From positions 1 to 19,400 of the forward strand of contig PWOK01000292.1 in the NCBI GenBank assembly GCA_003557445.1: a stretch of 19,400 nt of DNA, given 5' to 3'. Below, piece by piece: positions 1 to 5,872 of the stretch; the stretch's first letter is position 1; each line of letters starts with the position of its first letter. The notes under the pieces were generated by a model. That model did not search any database. It was not told the DNA's origin and worked only from the letters and a program-made list of their open reading frames with translations. Position numbers and translations under genes: made by a program. This DNA is from Halanaerobiaceae bacterium (GTDB lineage Bacteria; Bacillota_F; Halanaerobiia; Halanaerobiales; CSSED10-376).

Positions 1-198
1 AAAGATGATAAGCCTATTATTAAGCAAATAGAAAAATATTCAGAAGAAAACGAATTTAAATTGCAGAAAGGCTGGAAAGTTGAACTGGCAAAACTCACTA
101 AACAAATTCTTATAAATAAAGGTGAAGATCCTTTTAAAAAAGATGATTCAAATTTGAGGAATATTTGGAAAAAAATTTTTAAAATTATTTGTGAGTAA
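1..198 (+). CDS. 3' end of an unrecognised gene (partial)
   Basis: Frame 1 is open from the window edge to TAA at 196-198 and encodes the last 65 residues of a protein. The segment is rich in Lys, Glu and Asp, contains two Trp (in KLQKGWKV and NIWKKIFK) and shows no membrane segment or motif I recognise. AT-biased codon use matches the neighbouring genes, which supports real coding, but the piece is too short for a family call. No terminator hairpin is clear right after the stop. The gene converges on the minus-strand tRNA-Leu gene downstream. Confidence 0.5.
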   Translation, partial: KDDKPIIKQIEKYSEENEFKLQKGWKVELAKLTKQILINKGEDPFKKDDSNLRNIWKKIFKIICE

Positions 199-316
199 TT
201 TTAAAAAGATATAAGATTTTTTGAAGTTCACAAAAAATAATTATATGGTTATAGATAGTTCTATCGCCTCCCACTCGCCGCCCAAAAACATACAAAAGAA
301 TAAAAAAGCATAACAA

Positions 317-340
317 AACCGGAAGCCCGCGCTTCCGGTT
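317..340 (-). terminator. Hairpin, probable terminator of tRNA-Leu(GAG)
   Basis: This is a perfect 10-bp inverted repeat, AACCGGAAGC and GCTTCCGGTT, around a four-base loop. Read on the minus strand it is followed by TTTTG and, a little further on, TTTTTT, so it best fits a Rho-independent terminator for the minus-strand tRNA gene ending at 404. The T-run is interrupted, so the termination call is less certain than the hairpin. The rest of 199-403 holds nothing I can identify. Confidence 0.55.
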
Positions 341-403
341 AATCTCTGCAAATTACTATTATGTAATACAATCCACCTCAATCCAACACCCTATACATAA
401 AAA

Positions 404-490
404 TGGTGCCGAGGGCGGGACTCGAACCCGCACAGGCAAAAGCCCACAGCGCCCTCAACGCTGCGCGTCTGCCAGTTCCGCCACCTCGGC
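404..490 (-). tRNA. tRNA-Leu, anticodon GAG
   Basis: This is an 87-nt type II tRNA with a long variable arm and an encoded CCA. The acceptor stem is GCCGAGG paired with CCTCGGC, discriminator A. The anticodon stem CAGCG/CGCTG encloses TTGAGGG, giving anticodon GAG, which reads CTC and CTT. The T arm GCGGG-TTCGAGT-CCCGC is standard. It is a single-gene transcription unit with its own promoter about 12 bases upstream and a hairpin downstream. Confidence 0.97.
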
Positions 491-502
491 ACAACAATAA
501 TT

Positions 503-530
503 ATTATACCATACTATAATTTTATGTCAA
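503..530 (-). promoter_or_regulatory. Sigma-A promoter of tRNA-Leu(GAG)
   Basis: On the minus strand, TTGACA (530-525) and TATAAT (508-503) are separated by 16 bp, with TG one base before the -10 (TGGTATAAT). Both hexamers are perfect consensus. The expected start is about base 497, so the tRNA 5' leader is only a few bases long. Confidence 0.85.
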
Positions 531-646
531 TAAATTTATAAAAAAATTTTAATTATTTTGCAGGAATAACGTATTATTCGTAGAAGTTATATAAAAACAA
601 AATAGTATAAATATTTAATATTTTAAGTCAGACAGGGGGTAAAAAA

Positions 647-1414
647 ATGTCTGGAATAAATAATGTAAACAAAAAAAAGTGGGTAATAATATTGATAATA
701 TCACTTATGGTTCTGGCAGGAGTAGTATATTATGTTTCTCCTGAGGGTTATGATGGTTTAAGGACAGAGGAAAGGGAAGATGTCAATTTGCTGGTAATTG
801 GTATGGATGATGAAAAAGTTGACCAGGACCAGGAAATAAAAGCAGATGCTGTTGTAATGATAACCTATGAAGATGACGGGAAATTATTAACTTTTAATAG
901 TATTCCCTCAGATATGAAGATTGATGATCAGGAAATAAAAAATATGAATAAAGAAGATTTAATTAAGTCAGTTGAAGATATCAGTGGTATAGATTTACCC
1001 TATTATTTTGTCATCAGTTATAAGGGGTTTAAATCTATAATTGATGAACTGGAAGGTATAGAAATAAATCTGGATAGTTCCTTAAGAATACCTGATTTAG
1101 ATTTAGATCTTAAAGAGGGAAATAATTTATTGACTGGAGAAGAGGCTTTAAATTATGTCAGATGGTATGATTATCGCAAAGATGAAATAGACCGTTTACA
1201 GAGACAGCAGCAGGTTTTTAATAGTATAATAAGAAAATCATTCAAAGACAGTGGTTTTCCTGATATATCTAATCTTTATACAACCTTAAAAACATCATAT
1301 AAAAGTATTGACACAAATATGGACAAAGATCTTGTACTTGATATAATAAATTATATTAGAAATAGAGATGACATAGAAATAGTATATAAAATTATTACTG
1401 TTGATTATAATTAA
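647..1414 (+). CDS. Divergent LytR-CpsA-Psr (LCP) family membrane protein
   Basis: This is a 255-residue protein with a short basic N-terminus, one membrane segment (about residues 12-29) and an extracellular LCP domain. LCP enzymes attach undecaprenyl-linked polymers such as teichoic acid or capsule to peptidoglycan. Recognisable pieces are VNLLVIGMD, KADAVVMITY (family RxDxxxxxxx), GIDLPYYFVISYKGF, LTGEEALNYVR and YRKDEIDRLQRQQQ, the family's C-terminal Arg/Asp/Gln signature. It is oddly short. The usual IPRDT block reads IPSDM, so its Arg is lost, and the following stretch that normally carries KINxAY is collapsed. The RxD Arg is Lys. It may be a reduced or regulatory LCP. The start ATG 647 follows the G-rich SD at 634-639. 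It stands alone between tRNA genes. Confidence 0.8.
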   Translation: MSGINNVNKKKWVIILIISLMVLAGVVYYVSPEGYDGLRTEEREDVNLLVIGMDDEKVDQDQEIKADAVVMITYEDDGKLLTFNSIPSDMKIDDQEIKNMNKEDLIKSVEDISGIDLPYYFVISYKGFKSIIDELEGIEINLDSSLRIPDLDLDLKEGNNLLTGEEALNYVRWYDYRKDEIDRLQRQQQVFNSIIRKSFKDSGFPDISNLYTTLKTSYKSIDTNMDKDLVLDIINYIRNRDDIEIVYKIITVDYN

Positions 1415-1499
1415 TATCAATTAGACAAAAGAACAGGACTATTATCAAGTAAACAAAAGTAATCAGGGTTTTATCTGTCATAATCACTAATAATAGCTT

Positions 1500-1528
1500 T
1501 TGACTTAAGAGTTATTATTGTGTATACT
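1500..1528 (+). promoter_or_regulatory. Promoter of the Val-Asp-Phe-Cys tRNA operon
   Basis: TTGACT (1500-1505) and TATACT (1523-1528) are separated by exactly 17 bp. The expected start, near 1535, is about 16 bases before tRNA-Val. No other promoter is visible before the terminator at 1961, so the four tRNAs are probably one transcript. The 1415-1499 stretch before it shows nothing else. Confidence 0.8.
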
Positions 1529-1550
1529 ATTTTATGCTGTTTAAATAAAA

Positions 1551-1626
1551 GGGCGAATAGCTCAGCTGGGAGAGCACCTGCCTTACAAGCAGGGGGTCAC
1601 AGGTTCGAGCCCTGTTTCGCCCACCA
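1551..1626 (+). tRNA. tRNA-Val, anticodon TAC
   Basis: This is a 76-nt tRNA including encoded CCA. The acceptor stem GGGCGAA pairs with TTCGCCC, discriminator A. The anticodon loop CTTACAA gives TAC, and the T loop is TTCGAGC. It is the first gene of a four-tRNA unit. A second valine tRNA (GAC) lies at 2417. Confidence 0.97.
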
Positions 1627-1633
1627 TCTAAAA

Positions 1634-1705
1634 AAATAGGAATTAAGAGGTAGGAAGCAGGAGGTAAGAAATTATCCTACTTCTGACATCCGACATCCTA
1701 TTTCC
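1634..1705 (+). repeat. Palindromic quasi-repeat element between tRNA-Val and tRNA-Asp
   Basis: The spacer is an imperfect inverted repeat. AAATAGGA (1634-1641) is matched by TCCTATTT (1696-1703), and GAAGCAGGA (1654-1662) by TCCTACTTC (1675-1683) with one mismatch. The left half is a run of purine-rich 6-8-mers (GAGGTAGGAAGCAGGAGGT). The right half is their degenerate complement (CTTCTGACATCCGACATCC). No ORF, promoter or terminator T-run is present. It looks like an intergenic repeat family member or an RNA-processing hairpin. I infer repeat status from the internal periodicity, since only one copy is in view. Confidence 0.5.
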
Positions 1706-1714
1706 AAAAAATGC

Positions 1715-1792
1715 GGGGGTGTAGCGTAGCTGGCTTAACGCGCCGGCCTGTCACGCCGGAGAGCGCGAGTTCGAATCTCGTCACCCTCGCCA
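1715..1792 (+). tRNA. tRNA-Asp, anticodon GTC
   Basis: This is a 78-nt tRNA including encoded CCA. The acceptor stem GGGGGTG pairs with CACCCTC (one G-U pair), with discriminator G as expected for Asp. The anticodon stem CCGGC/GCCGG encloses CTGTCAC, giving GTC. The T arm is GCGAG-TTCGAAT-CTCGT. Only one base separates its CCA from tRNA-Phe. Confidence 0.97.
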
Positions 1793-1793
1793 T

Positions 1794-1869
1794 GGTGAGA
1801 TAGCTCAGCAGGTAGAGCAGTGGACTGAAAATCCTCGTGTCGGCGGTTCGATTCCGCCTCTCACCACCA
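1794..1869 (+). tRNA. tRNA-Phe, anticodon GAA
   Basis: This is a 76-nt tRNA including encoded CCA. The acceptor stem GGTGAGA pairs with TCTCACC, discriminator A. The anticodon loop CTGAAAA gives GAA, and the T arm is GGCGG-TTCGATT-CCGCC. The anticodon stem GTGGA/TCCTC has a T-T mismatch at the second pair (28-42); all other pairs are good. It is the substrate of the PheST enzyme encoded at 8281-11739. Confidence 0.96.
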
Positions 1870-1877
1870 TTTTAAAT

Positions 1878-1952
1878 GGCGGCATAGCCAAGTGGTAAGG
1901 CAGAGGACTGCAAATCCTTTATTCCCCGGTTCAAATCCGGGTGCCGCCTCCA
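1878..1952 (+). tRNA. tRNA-Cys, anticodon GCA
   Basis: This is a 75-nt tRNA including encoded CCA. The acceptor stem GGCGGCA pairs with TGCCGCC, discriminator T (U), as expected for Cys. The anticodon stem GAGGA/TCCTT encloses CTGCAAA, giving GCA. It is the last gene of the four-tRNA unit, just before a terminator. Confidence 0.97.
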
Positions 1953-1960
1953 CTTTAATA

Positions 1961-1985
1961 ACCGGTTAATACCCGGTGTTTTTTA
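1961..1985 (+). terminator. Terminator of the four-tRNA operon
   Basis: The stem ACCGG/CCGGT closes a 7-base loop and is followed by GTTTTTTATTT. It is short but GC-rich, with a good T-run, and lies 8 bases past tRNA-Cys. Confidence 0.75.
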
Positions 1986-2044
1986 TTTGTAGCCTATTGA
2001 AATACTAACATAATTTATATATAATAGTTTTGGGAGGGGATAAT

Positions 2045-2257
2045 ATGGATGACACAAATAAAAAGATAATTTTAACAATCCTGGTTATTGTGATTGCAGT
2101 ACTGGTTGTTTTTCTAATGGATGTTTATTATTCAAGATATGATCTGGATGATATTGATGCTGACAGATATGAAATAGATGATTGGCAAAGAGATGGTTTT
2201 AATGGTTCCATGTATTCTCCCGAAAAATTAGATGAAATTCTGGTGACAGCTTCTTGA
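2045..2257 (+). CDS. Small single-pass membrane protein, 70 residues, unknown family
   Basis: The chosen start ATG 2045 lies 5 bases after the strong SD GGGAGGGG (2032-2039). An in-frame TTG at 2030 overlaps that SD and is rejected. The protein begins DDTNKK, then has one hydrophobic helix (about residues 8-27, IILTILVIVIAVLVVFL) and a strongly acidic tail rich in Asp and Tyr (DLDDIDADRYEIDDWQ). The layout suggests an N-in membrane anchor with a negatively charged outer tail. I recognise no family. The gene is wedged between a tRNA terminator and a tRNA promoter whose -35 overlaps its stop codon. Confidence 0.75.
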   Translation: MDDTNKKIILTILVIVIAVLVVFLMDVYYSRYDLDDIDADRYEIDDWQRDGFNGSMYSPEKLDEILVTAS

Positions 2258-2282
2258 CAGTGGTTTTTGATAATGCTATAAT
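2254..2282 (+). promoter_or_regulatory. Perfect consensus promoter of tRNA-Leu/Val unit
   Basis: TTGACA (2254-2259), a 17-bp spacer and TATAAT (2277-2282), with an extended -10 (TGCTATAAT): every element matches consensus. The -35 overlaps the TGA stop (2255-2257) of the small membrane protein gene. The expected start, near 2289, is about 14 bases before tRNA-Leu. Confidence 0.9.
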
Positions 2283-2302
2283 ACTAATACTAAAAGTTTA
2301 TT

Positions 2303-2392
2303 GCCGGGATGGCGGAATTGGCAGACGCATCGGACTTAAAATCCGGTGGGTACCTTATACCCGTGTCGGTTCGAGCCCGACTCCCGGCACCA
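2303..2392 (+). tRNA. tRNA-Leu, anticodon TAA
   Basis: This is a 90-nt type II tRNA with a long variable arm and encoded CCA. The acceptor stem GCCGGGA pairs with TCCCGGC, discriminator A. The anticodon stem CGGA(C)/TCCG encloses TTAAAA, giving TAA, which reads UUA, a common leucine codon in this AT-rich genome. That may explain the very strong promoter (inference). Confidence 0.97.
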
Positions 2393-2416
2393 TTTATTAA
2401 AATTAAATATTAATGT

Positions 2417-2493
2417 GTGGGTATAGCTCAGTTGGTCAGAGTGCTACGTTGACATCGTAGAGGCCAGTGGTTCGAATCCACTTACCCACACCA
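2417..2493 (+). tRNA. tRNA-Val, anticodon GAC
   Basis: This is a 77-nt tRNA including encoded CCA. The acceptor stem GTGGGTA pairs with TACCCAC, discriminator A. The anticodon stem CTACG/CGTAG encloses TTGACAT, giving GAC. It lies 24 bases after tRNA-Leu with no promoter between, so the two are co-transcribed. A T-run (2495-2500) follows, but I see no convincing terminator stem. Confidence 0.97.
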
Positions 2494-2601
2494 TTTTTTA
2501 TGCAATTATTTCTAAAAAGTATTTTATCACCTTAATAGACCTGGTTGTATACAAATAATATATAAATCATATAATATTTAAGTAAGAGGTGATAAAATAT
2601 A

Positions 2602-3453
2602 ATGGGGTTTACTATTTCTACACTTGAATACCCTGGAGAGTTCAAAAAGAAACTGATTAATAAAATGGATTGTTTAGATTCTGATAAAATCAACATTGAT
2701 ATTAAGGAAAACCAAAAAGATGATTATACTCTTTTTAATATAAATTATAATACTTCCGATAAAGAAAACAGTATAAGAGAATTACTGGCTGATATTATTG
2801 CTGATATAGTGATAAATAATCTGGAAAAAGAATTAATAGATAATATTATTGATAATTACTATGATAAATTTAATGAAAATGAAAAAAGTGAAATAAAAAA
2901 ATATTCCTTTCAACATTTAAATAATACCAGTAAAAATCTTACCCGTCTTGTTCGCAAAGAAGAAATTATATCCCAATTAATTAATTATCTTGATAATAAT
3001 AAGGAATTAAATATTGAAGGTTTTGCCCGGTTTAGACTCAAATCATATATTGATGAATTGGAATTAGCTGTGCAAAAGGCAGTGGATGATTTTGTAATAG
3101 AAGAAGAATATAATGAATTTCTCGATCTATTAAGATACTTTGTTGACCTTCAGGAACCTGAAATAGATTTAATTAATGTTATAAAACTTGATGAGACATC
3201 CTTTCAACTACTTGATTCTGAAAAAAAGCCAGTAAAAGACAAAAATCTGGAAAAATGTATTGAAGAATTGACAAAAGAAGAGAACATAGAATTTATTGAT
3301 CTTCTCATTAGTGCTCTAATAAATATATCTCCAGCAAGAATATTACTTCACTTTGATGATGAAAATATTGAAAAAACACTTAATAATATCTTTGGTGAAA
3401 ATATTTTTATCTGTGAAGGTTGTTCTTTATGTCAGGAAAAAGTTAAAACTTGA
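2602..3453 (+). CDS. ytxC: YtxC-family sporulation-associated protein
   Basis: This 283-residue soluble protein fits the YtxC family (in B. subtilis ytxC sits directly upstream of thrS, as here). It is mostly predicted helical, with Asp/Glu/Lys-rich stretches. The C-terminal part contains ISPARILLHF, which I recognise as the most conserved stretch of the family, and a tail with the spaced cysteines CEGCSLC (CxxCxxC). The biochemical role is unknown; the family is linked to sporulation by gene distribution. Start ATG 2602 follows SD GAGGTGA (2586-2592) with a 9-base spacer. A possible promoter is TTGTAT (2545-2550) and TATAAT (2570-2575), although the 19-bp spacer is long. The -35 of the thrS promoter overlaps its stop codon. 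Confidence 0.78.
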   Translation: MGFTISTLEYPGEFKKKLINKMDCLDSDKINIDIKENQKDDYTLFNINYNTSDKENSIRELLADIIADIVINNLEKELIDNIIDNYYDKFNENEKSEIKKYSFQHLNNTSKNLTRLVRKEEIISQLINYLDNNKELNIEGFARFRLKSYIDELELAVQKAVDDFVIEEEYNEFLDLLRYFVDLQEPEIDLINVIKLDETSFQLLDSEKKPVKDKNLEKCIEELTKEENIEFIDLLISALINISPARILLHFDDENIEKTLNNIFGENIFICEGCSLCQEKVKT

Positions 3454-3479
3454 CAGAAGCACTATAATTATATTATAAT
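3450..3479 (+). promoter_or_regulatory. Promoter of the thrS T-box transcript
   Basis: TTGACA (3450-3455) overlaps the TGA stop of ytxC. TATAAT lies at 3474-3479 after an 18-bp spacer. The expected start, about 3486, precedes the T-box stem I base by about 35 bases. Confidence 0.8.
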
Positions 3480-3520
3480 ATTTTAAAGAAAAATATTACC
3501 GAAAAAACTTAATATAAAAA

Positions 3521-3748
3521 AGCTGAGAAAGGAAGAGTAAAATATTGTGTTTTTACAGGGAATGGTGTCATTGATTGAGAGCACCTAAAGATATAATATT
3601 TGAAGACCATCCTGGAGCTGACAGTAAGAAATTACAGTATTACTGTCCGGTTTAAACCGTTATCAAAATGTAAGTGGGTTATATATAACCAATTAGAGTG
3701 GGACCACGAAACCCTATTCGTCTCTAAATAGATGGATAGGGTTTTTTT
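3521..3748 (+). promoter_or_regulatory. T-box riboswitch, threonine specifier ACC, with terminator
   Basis: This is a complete T-box leader. Stem I closes with AGCT (3521-3524)/AGCT (3616-3619). GGA (3531-3533)/TCC (3610-3612) lies under the specifier loop, which has AGTA (3536-3539) opposite GAA and specifier ACC (3606-3608), a Thr codon. Stem III is GACAGTAA/TTACTGTC (3620-3647). The antiterminator has helix A1 TTAGAG (3693-3698)/CTCTAA (3722-3727), a seven-base bulge UGGGACC (3699-3705) and helix A2 ACGAA (3706-3710)/TTCGT (3717-3721). The competing terminator pairs 3711-3723 with 3730-3742 and ends in seven T (3742-3748). Uncharged tRNA-Thr should favour read-through into thrS. Confidence 0.95.
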
Positions 3749-3781
3749 GTTATGTTAAATATTTCAAAGGAGGAGAAAAAA

Positions 3782-5683
3782 GTGATTAAAATAACTTTAC
3801 CTGATGGTTCTAAATTGGAATATGAAAATGAAGTAACTGTGAAAGAGGTTGCTTTTGATATTGGAAAAAGGCTGGGAAAAGATGCTGTTGCCGGCGAAAT
3901 TGATGGTAAAAAGGTAGATCTATCCTATAATATTGATCAGGATGTTGAACTGTCAATAATTACTATTGATTCAGAAGAGGGTTTAGATGTTTACAGACAC
4001 ACTGTCTCCCATATTATGGCACATACAGTCAAAAGATTATATGATAATGTAAAATTGGCTATTGGACCAACAATTGAAAATGGTTTTTATTATGATTTTG
4101 ATCTCGAAGATAGCCTGTCAACTGCAGAACTGGAAACAATAGAAAAAGAAATGCAAAAAATAATTGATGAGGATCTGGTAATTGTAAGAAAAGAAATACC
4201 CCGTAATGAGGCTATTGATTTAATGAAAGAAAAAGGAGAAAAATATAAGGTTGAATTTATTGAAGAACTGGAAGATGAATATATTAGTTTTTATCAGCAG
4301 GGTGATTTTATTGATCTCTGTCGTGGTCCTCATTTACCTTCAACAGGAAGAGTAAAGGCTTTTAAGCTGTTGAATACTGCCGGTGCTTACTGGCGTGGTG
4401 ATGAAAAAAATCAAATGTTACAGAGAATTTATGGTACTGCTTTTGTCAGTGAATCAGACTTAGAAAAATATATTGAAAAAAGAAAACAGGCCAAAGAAAG
4501 GGATCACAGAAAAATAGGTAAAGAACTTGATTTGTTCAGTCTTCATGATGAAGGTAAAGGTTTTCCCTTCTTTCATCCCAGAGGAATGGTTATTAGAAAT
4601 CAGCTAATAAATTTCTGGAAAGAAGAACATAGAAAAGCAGGATATAAAGAAATTAAAACTCCAATTATTCTAAATCGTTCTCTATGGGAACAATCAGGTC
4701 ACTGGGACCATTATAAAGATTCTATGTATTTTACTGATATTGATGAAGAAGCACATGCTATAAAACCCATGAATTGTCCCGGGGGTATTCTTGTTTATAA
4801 AAACAAGATGCACAGTTATCGCGATTTACCCATAAGAGTGGGAGAGCTGGGACTGGTTCACCGTCATGAACTATCAGGTACATTACATGGTTTAATGAGG
4901 GTCAGAAATTTTACTCAGGATGATGCTCATATATACTGTCTTTCCTCTCAAATTGAAGATGAATTAAGTGGGGTTATAAAACTGGTAGATATAATCTATA
5001 GTGCCTTTGATTTTGATTATAGTGTAGAATTAAGCACAAAACCTGAAAAAGCTATGGGCTCTGATCAATTATGGGAAAAAGCTACTGATTCATTACAAAA
5101 TGTTATTGAAAAAAATAATCTGGATTATAAAGTTAATGAAGGAGATGGGGCTTTTTATGGTCCCAAAATAGATTTTCATTTAAGGGATTGTCTTGATAGA
5201 ACCTGGCAGTGTGGAACAATCCAGCTGGATTTCCAAATGCCTGAAAGATTTGATTTGACCTATATAGGTGAGGATGGTGAAGAACACAGACCTGTAATGA
5301 TTCACAGAGCTATTTTTGGCAGTCTGGAAAGATTTATCGGTATATTAATTGAACATTATGCCGGTGCTTTTCCTGCCTGGCTGGCACCTGTACAGGTGCA
5401 GGTTCTTCCTATATCAGAAGATCAGGTTAATTATGCCAGAAAAGTTAAAGGGATTTTACAAAAGGAAGGTATCAGGATAGAAATAGATGACAGTGATGAA
5501 AATCTTGGTTATAAAATTAGACAGGCACAAATGGACCAGATACCCTATATGTTAATAGTGGGAGATAATGAGGTTGAAAGTAATACAGTATCTGTCAGAC
5601 AGAGACGAAAAGGTGACCTGGGACAGTTAAGTATCGAAAAATTTAAAGAAAAAATCATTGAAGAAATAAATAAAAAAGAATAA
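3782..5683 (+). CDS. thrS: Threonyl-tRNA synthetase
   Basis: This class II synthetase charges tRNA-Thr in the cytosol. The 633-residue length matches the family. It has a TGS domain (about 1-60), an editing domain with HxxxH (His73/His77) and CRGPH, a catalytic core with zinc ligands Cys332 (NCPGG), His383 (DDAH) and His508 (MIHRAIFGS), and a C-terminal anticodon-binding domain from about 535 (PVQVQVLPI). The start is GTG 3782, 8 bases after the strong SD AAAGGAGGA (3765-3773). An in-frame ATG at 3752 would add 10 residues, but it abuts the terminator T-run and has no ribosome-binding site. Expression is governed by the T-box leader. All key catalytic residues appear intact. Confidence 0.97.
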   Translation: MIKITLPDGSKLEYENEVTVKEVAFDIGKRLGKDAVAGEIDGKKVDLSYNIDQDVELSIITIDSEEGLDVYRHTVSHIMAHTVKRLYDNVKLAIGPTIENGFYYDFDLEDSLSTAELETIEKEMQKIIDEDLVIVRKEIPRNEAIDLMKEKGEKYKVEFIEELEDEYISFYQQGDFIDLCRGPHLPSTGRVKAFKLLNTAGAYWRGDEKNQMLQRIYGTAFVSESDLEKYIEKRKQAKERDHRKIGKELDLFSLHDEGKGFPFFHPRGMVIRNQLINFWKEEHRKAGYKEIKTPIILNRSLWEQSGHWDHYKDSMYFTDIDEEAHAIKPMNCPGGILVYKNKMHSYRDLPIRVGELGLVHRHELSGTLHGLMRVRNFTQDDAHIYCLSSQIEDELSGVIKLVDIIYSAFDFDYSVELSTKPEKAMGSDQLWEKATDSLQNVIEKNNLDYKVNEGDGAFYGPKIDFHLRDCLDRTWQCGTIQLDFQMPERFDLTYIGEDGEEHRPVMIHRAIFGSLERFIGILIEHYAGAFPAWLAPVQVQVLPISEDQVNYARKVKGILQKEGIRIEIDDSDENLGYKIRQAQMDQIPYMLIVGDNEVESNTVSVRQRRKGDLGQLSIEKFKEKIIEEINKKE

Positions 5684-5687
5684 ATAC

Positions 5688-5717
5688 TTGACATAATAAT
5701 AAAGCTTATGTTATACT
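5688..5717 (+). promoter_or_regulatory. Promoter of infC-rpmI-rplT
   Basis: TTGACA (5688-5693) starts 5 bases after the thrS stop. TATACT (5712-5717) follows an 18-bp spacer, with an extended TG (TGTTATACT). The expected start near 5724 gives a leader of about 150 bases. Confidence 0.82.
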
Positions 5718-5723
5718 TTCTCT

Positions 5724-5836
5724 TAGACAATAAAGTAGAGGCGGCCTGCTTCTCACCAGTAATAGGATTACTGGTCAATAGTTAGTAAAACTAACTGTTC
5801 ATTAAGCGGGTGGTCTATGCCATCCGTTATTTTTTT
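5724..5836 (+). promoter_or_regulatory. L20-type ribosomal protein leader with attenuator terminator
   Basis: The leader before infC contains three hairpin elements. CCAGTAAT (5756-5763) pairs with ATTACTGG (5767-5774). AATAGTTAG (5777-5785) pairs with CTAACTGTT (5791-5799). GCGGGTGG (5806-5813)/CCATCCGT (5820-5827) is followed by TATTTTTTT, an intrinsic terminator ending about 37 bases before the infC start. CCTGCTT (5745-5751) can instead pair with AAGCGGG (5804-5810), which would break the terminator, so it looks like an antiterminator. In B. subtilis excess L20 binds the infC leader and causes early termination. Assignment to that RNA family rests on position and structure. Confidence 0.8.
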
Positions 5837-5872
5837 ATAACTTTATTAAAAAAAATCTGGAGGTGTATAAAA

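Noticed and set aside
3752..3781. N-terminal extension of ThrRS from ATG 3752
   Set aside because: It starts 4 bases after the terminator T-run with no SD, while GTG 3782 has a strong SD at proper spacing and gives the usual TGS-domain N-terminus.
5810..5872. N-terminal extension of IF-3 from GTG 5810
   Set aside because: The start lies in the attenuator stem, has no SD, and the added residues are not IF-3-like. ATT 5873 after GGAGGTG is the known type of infC start.
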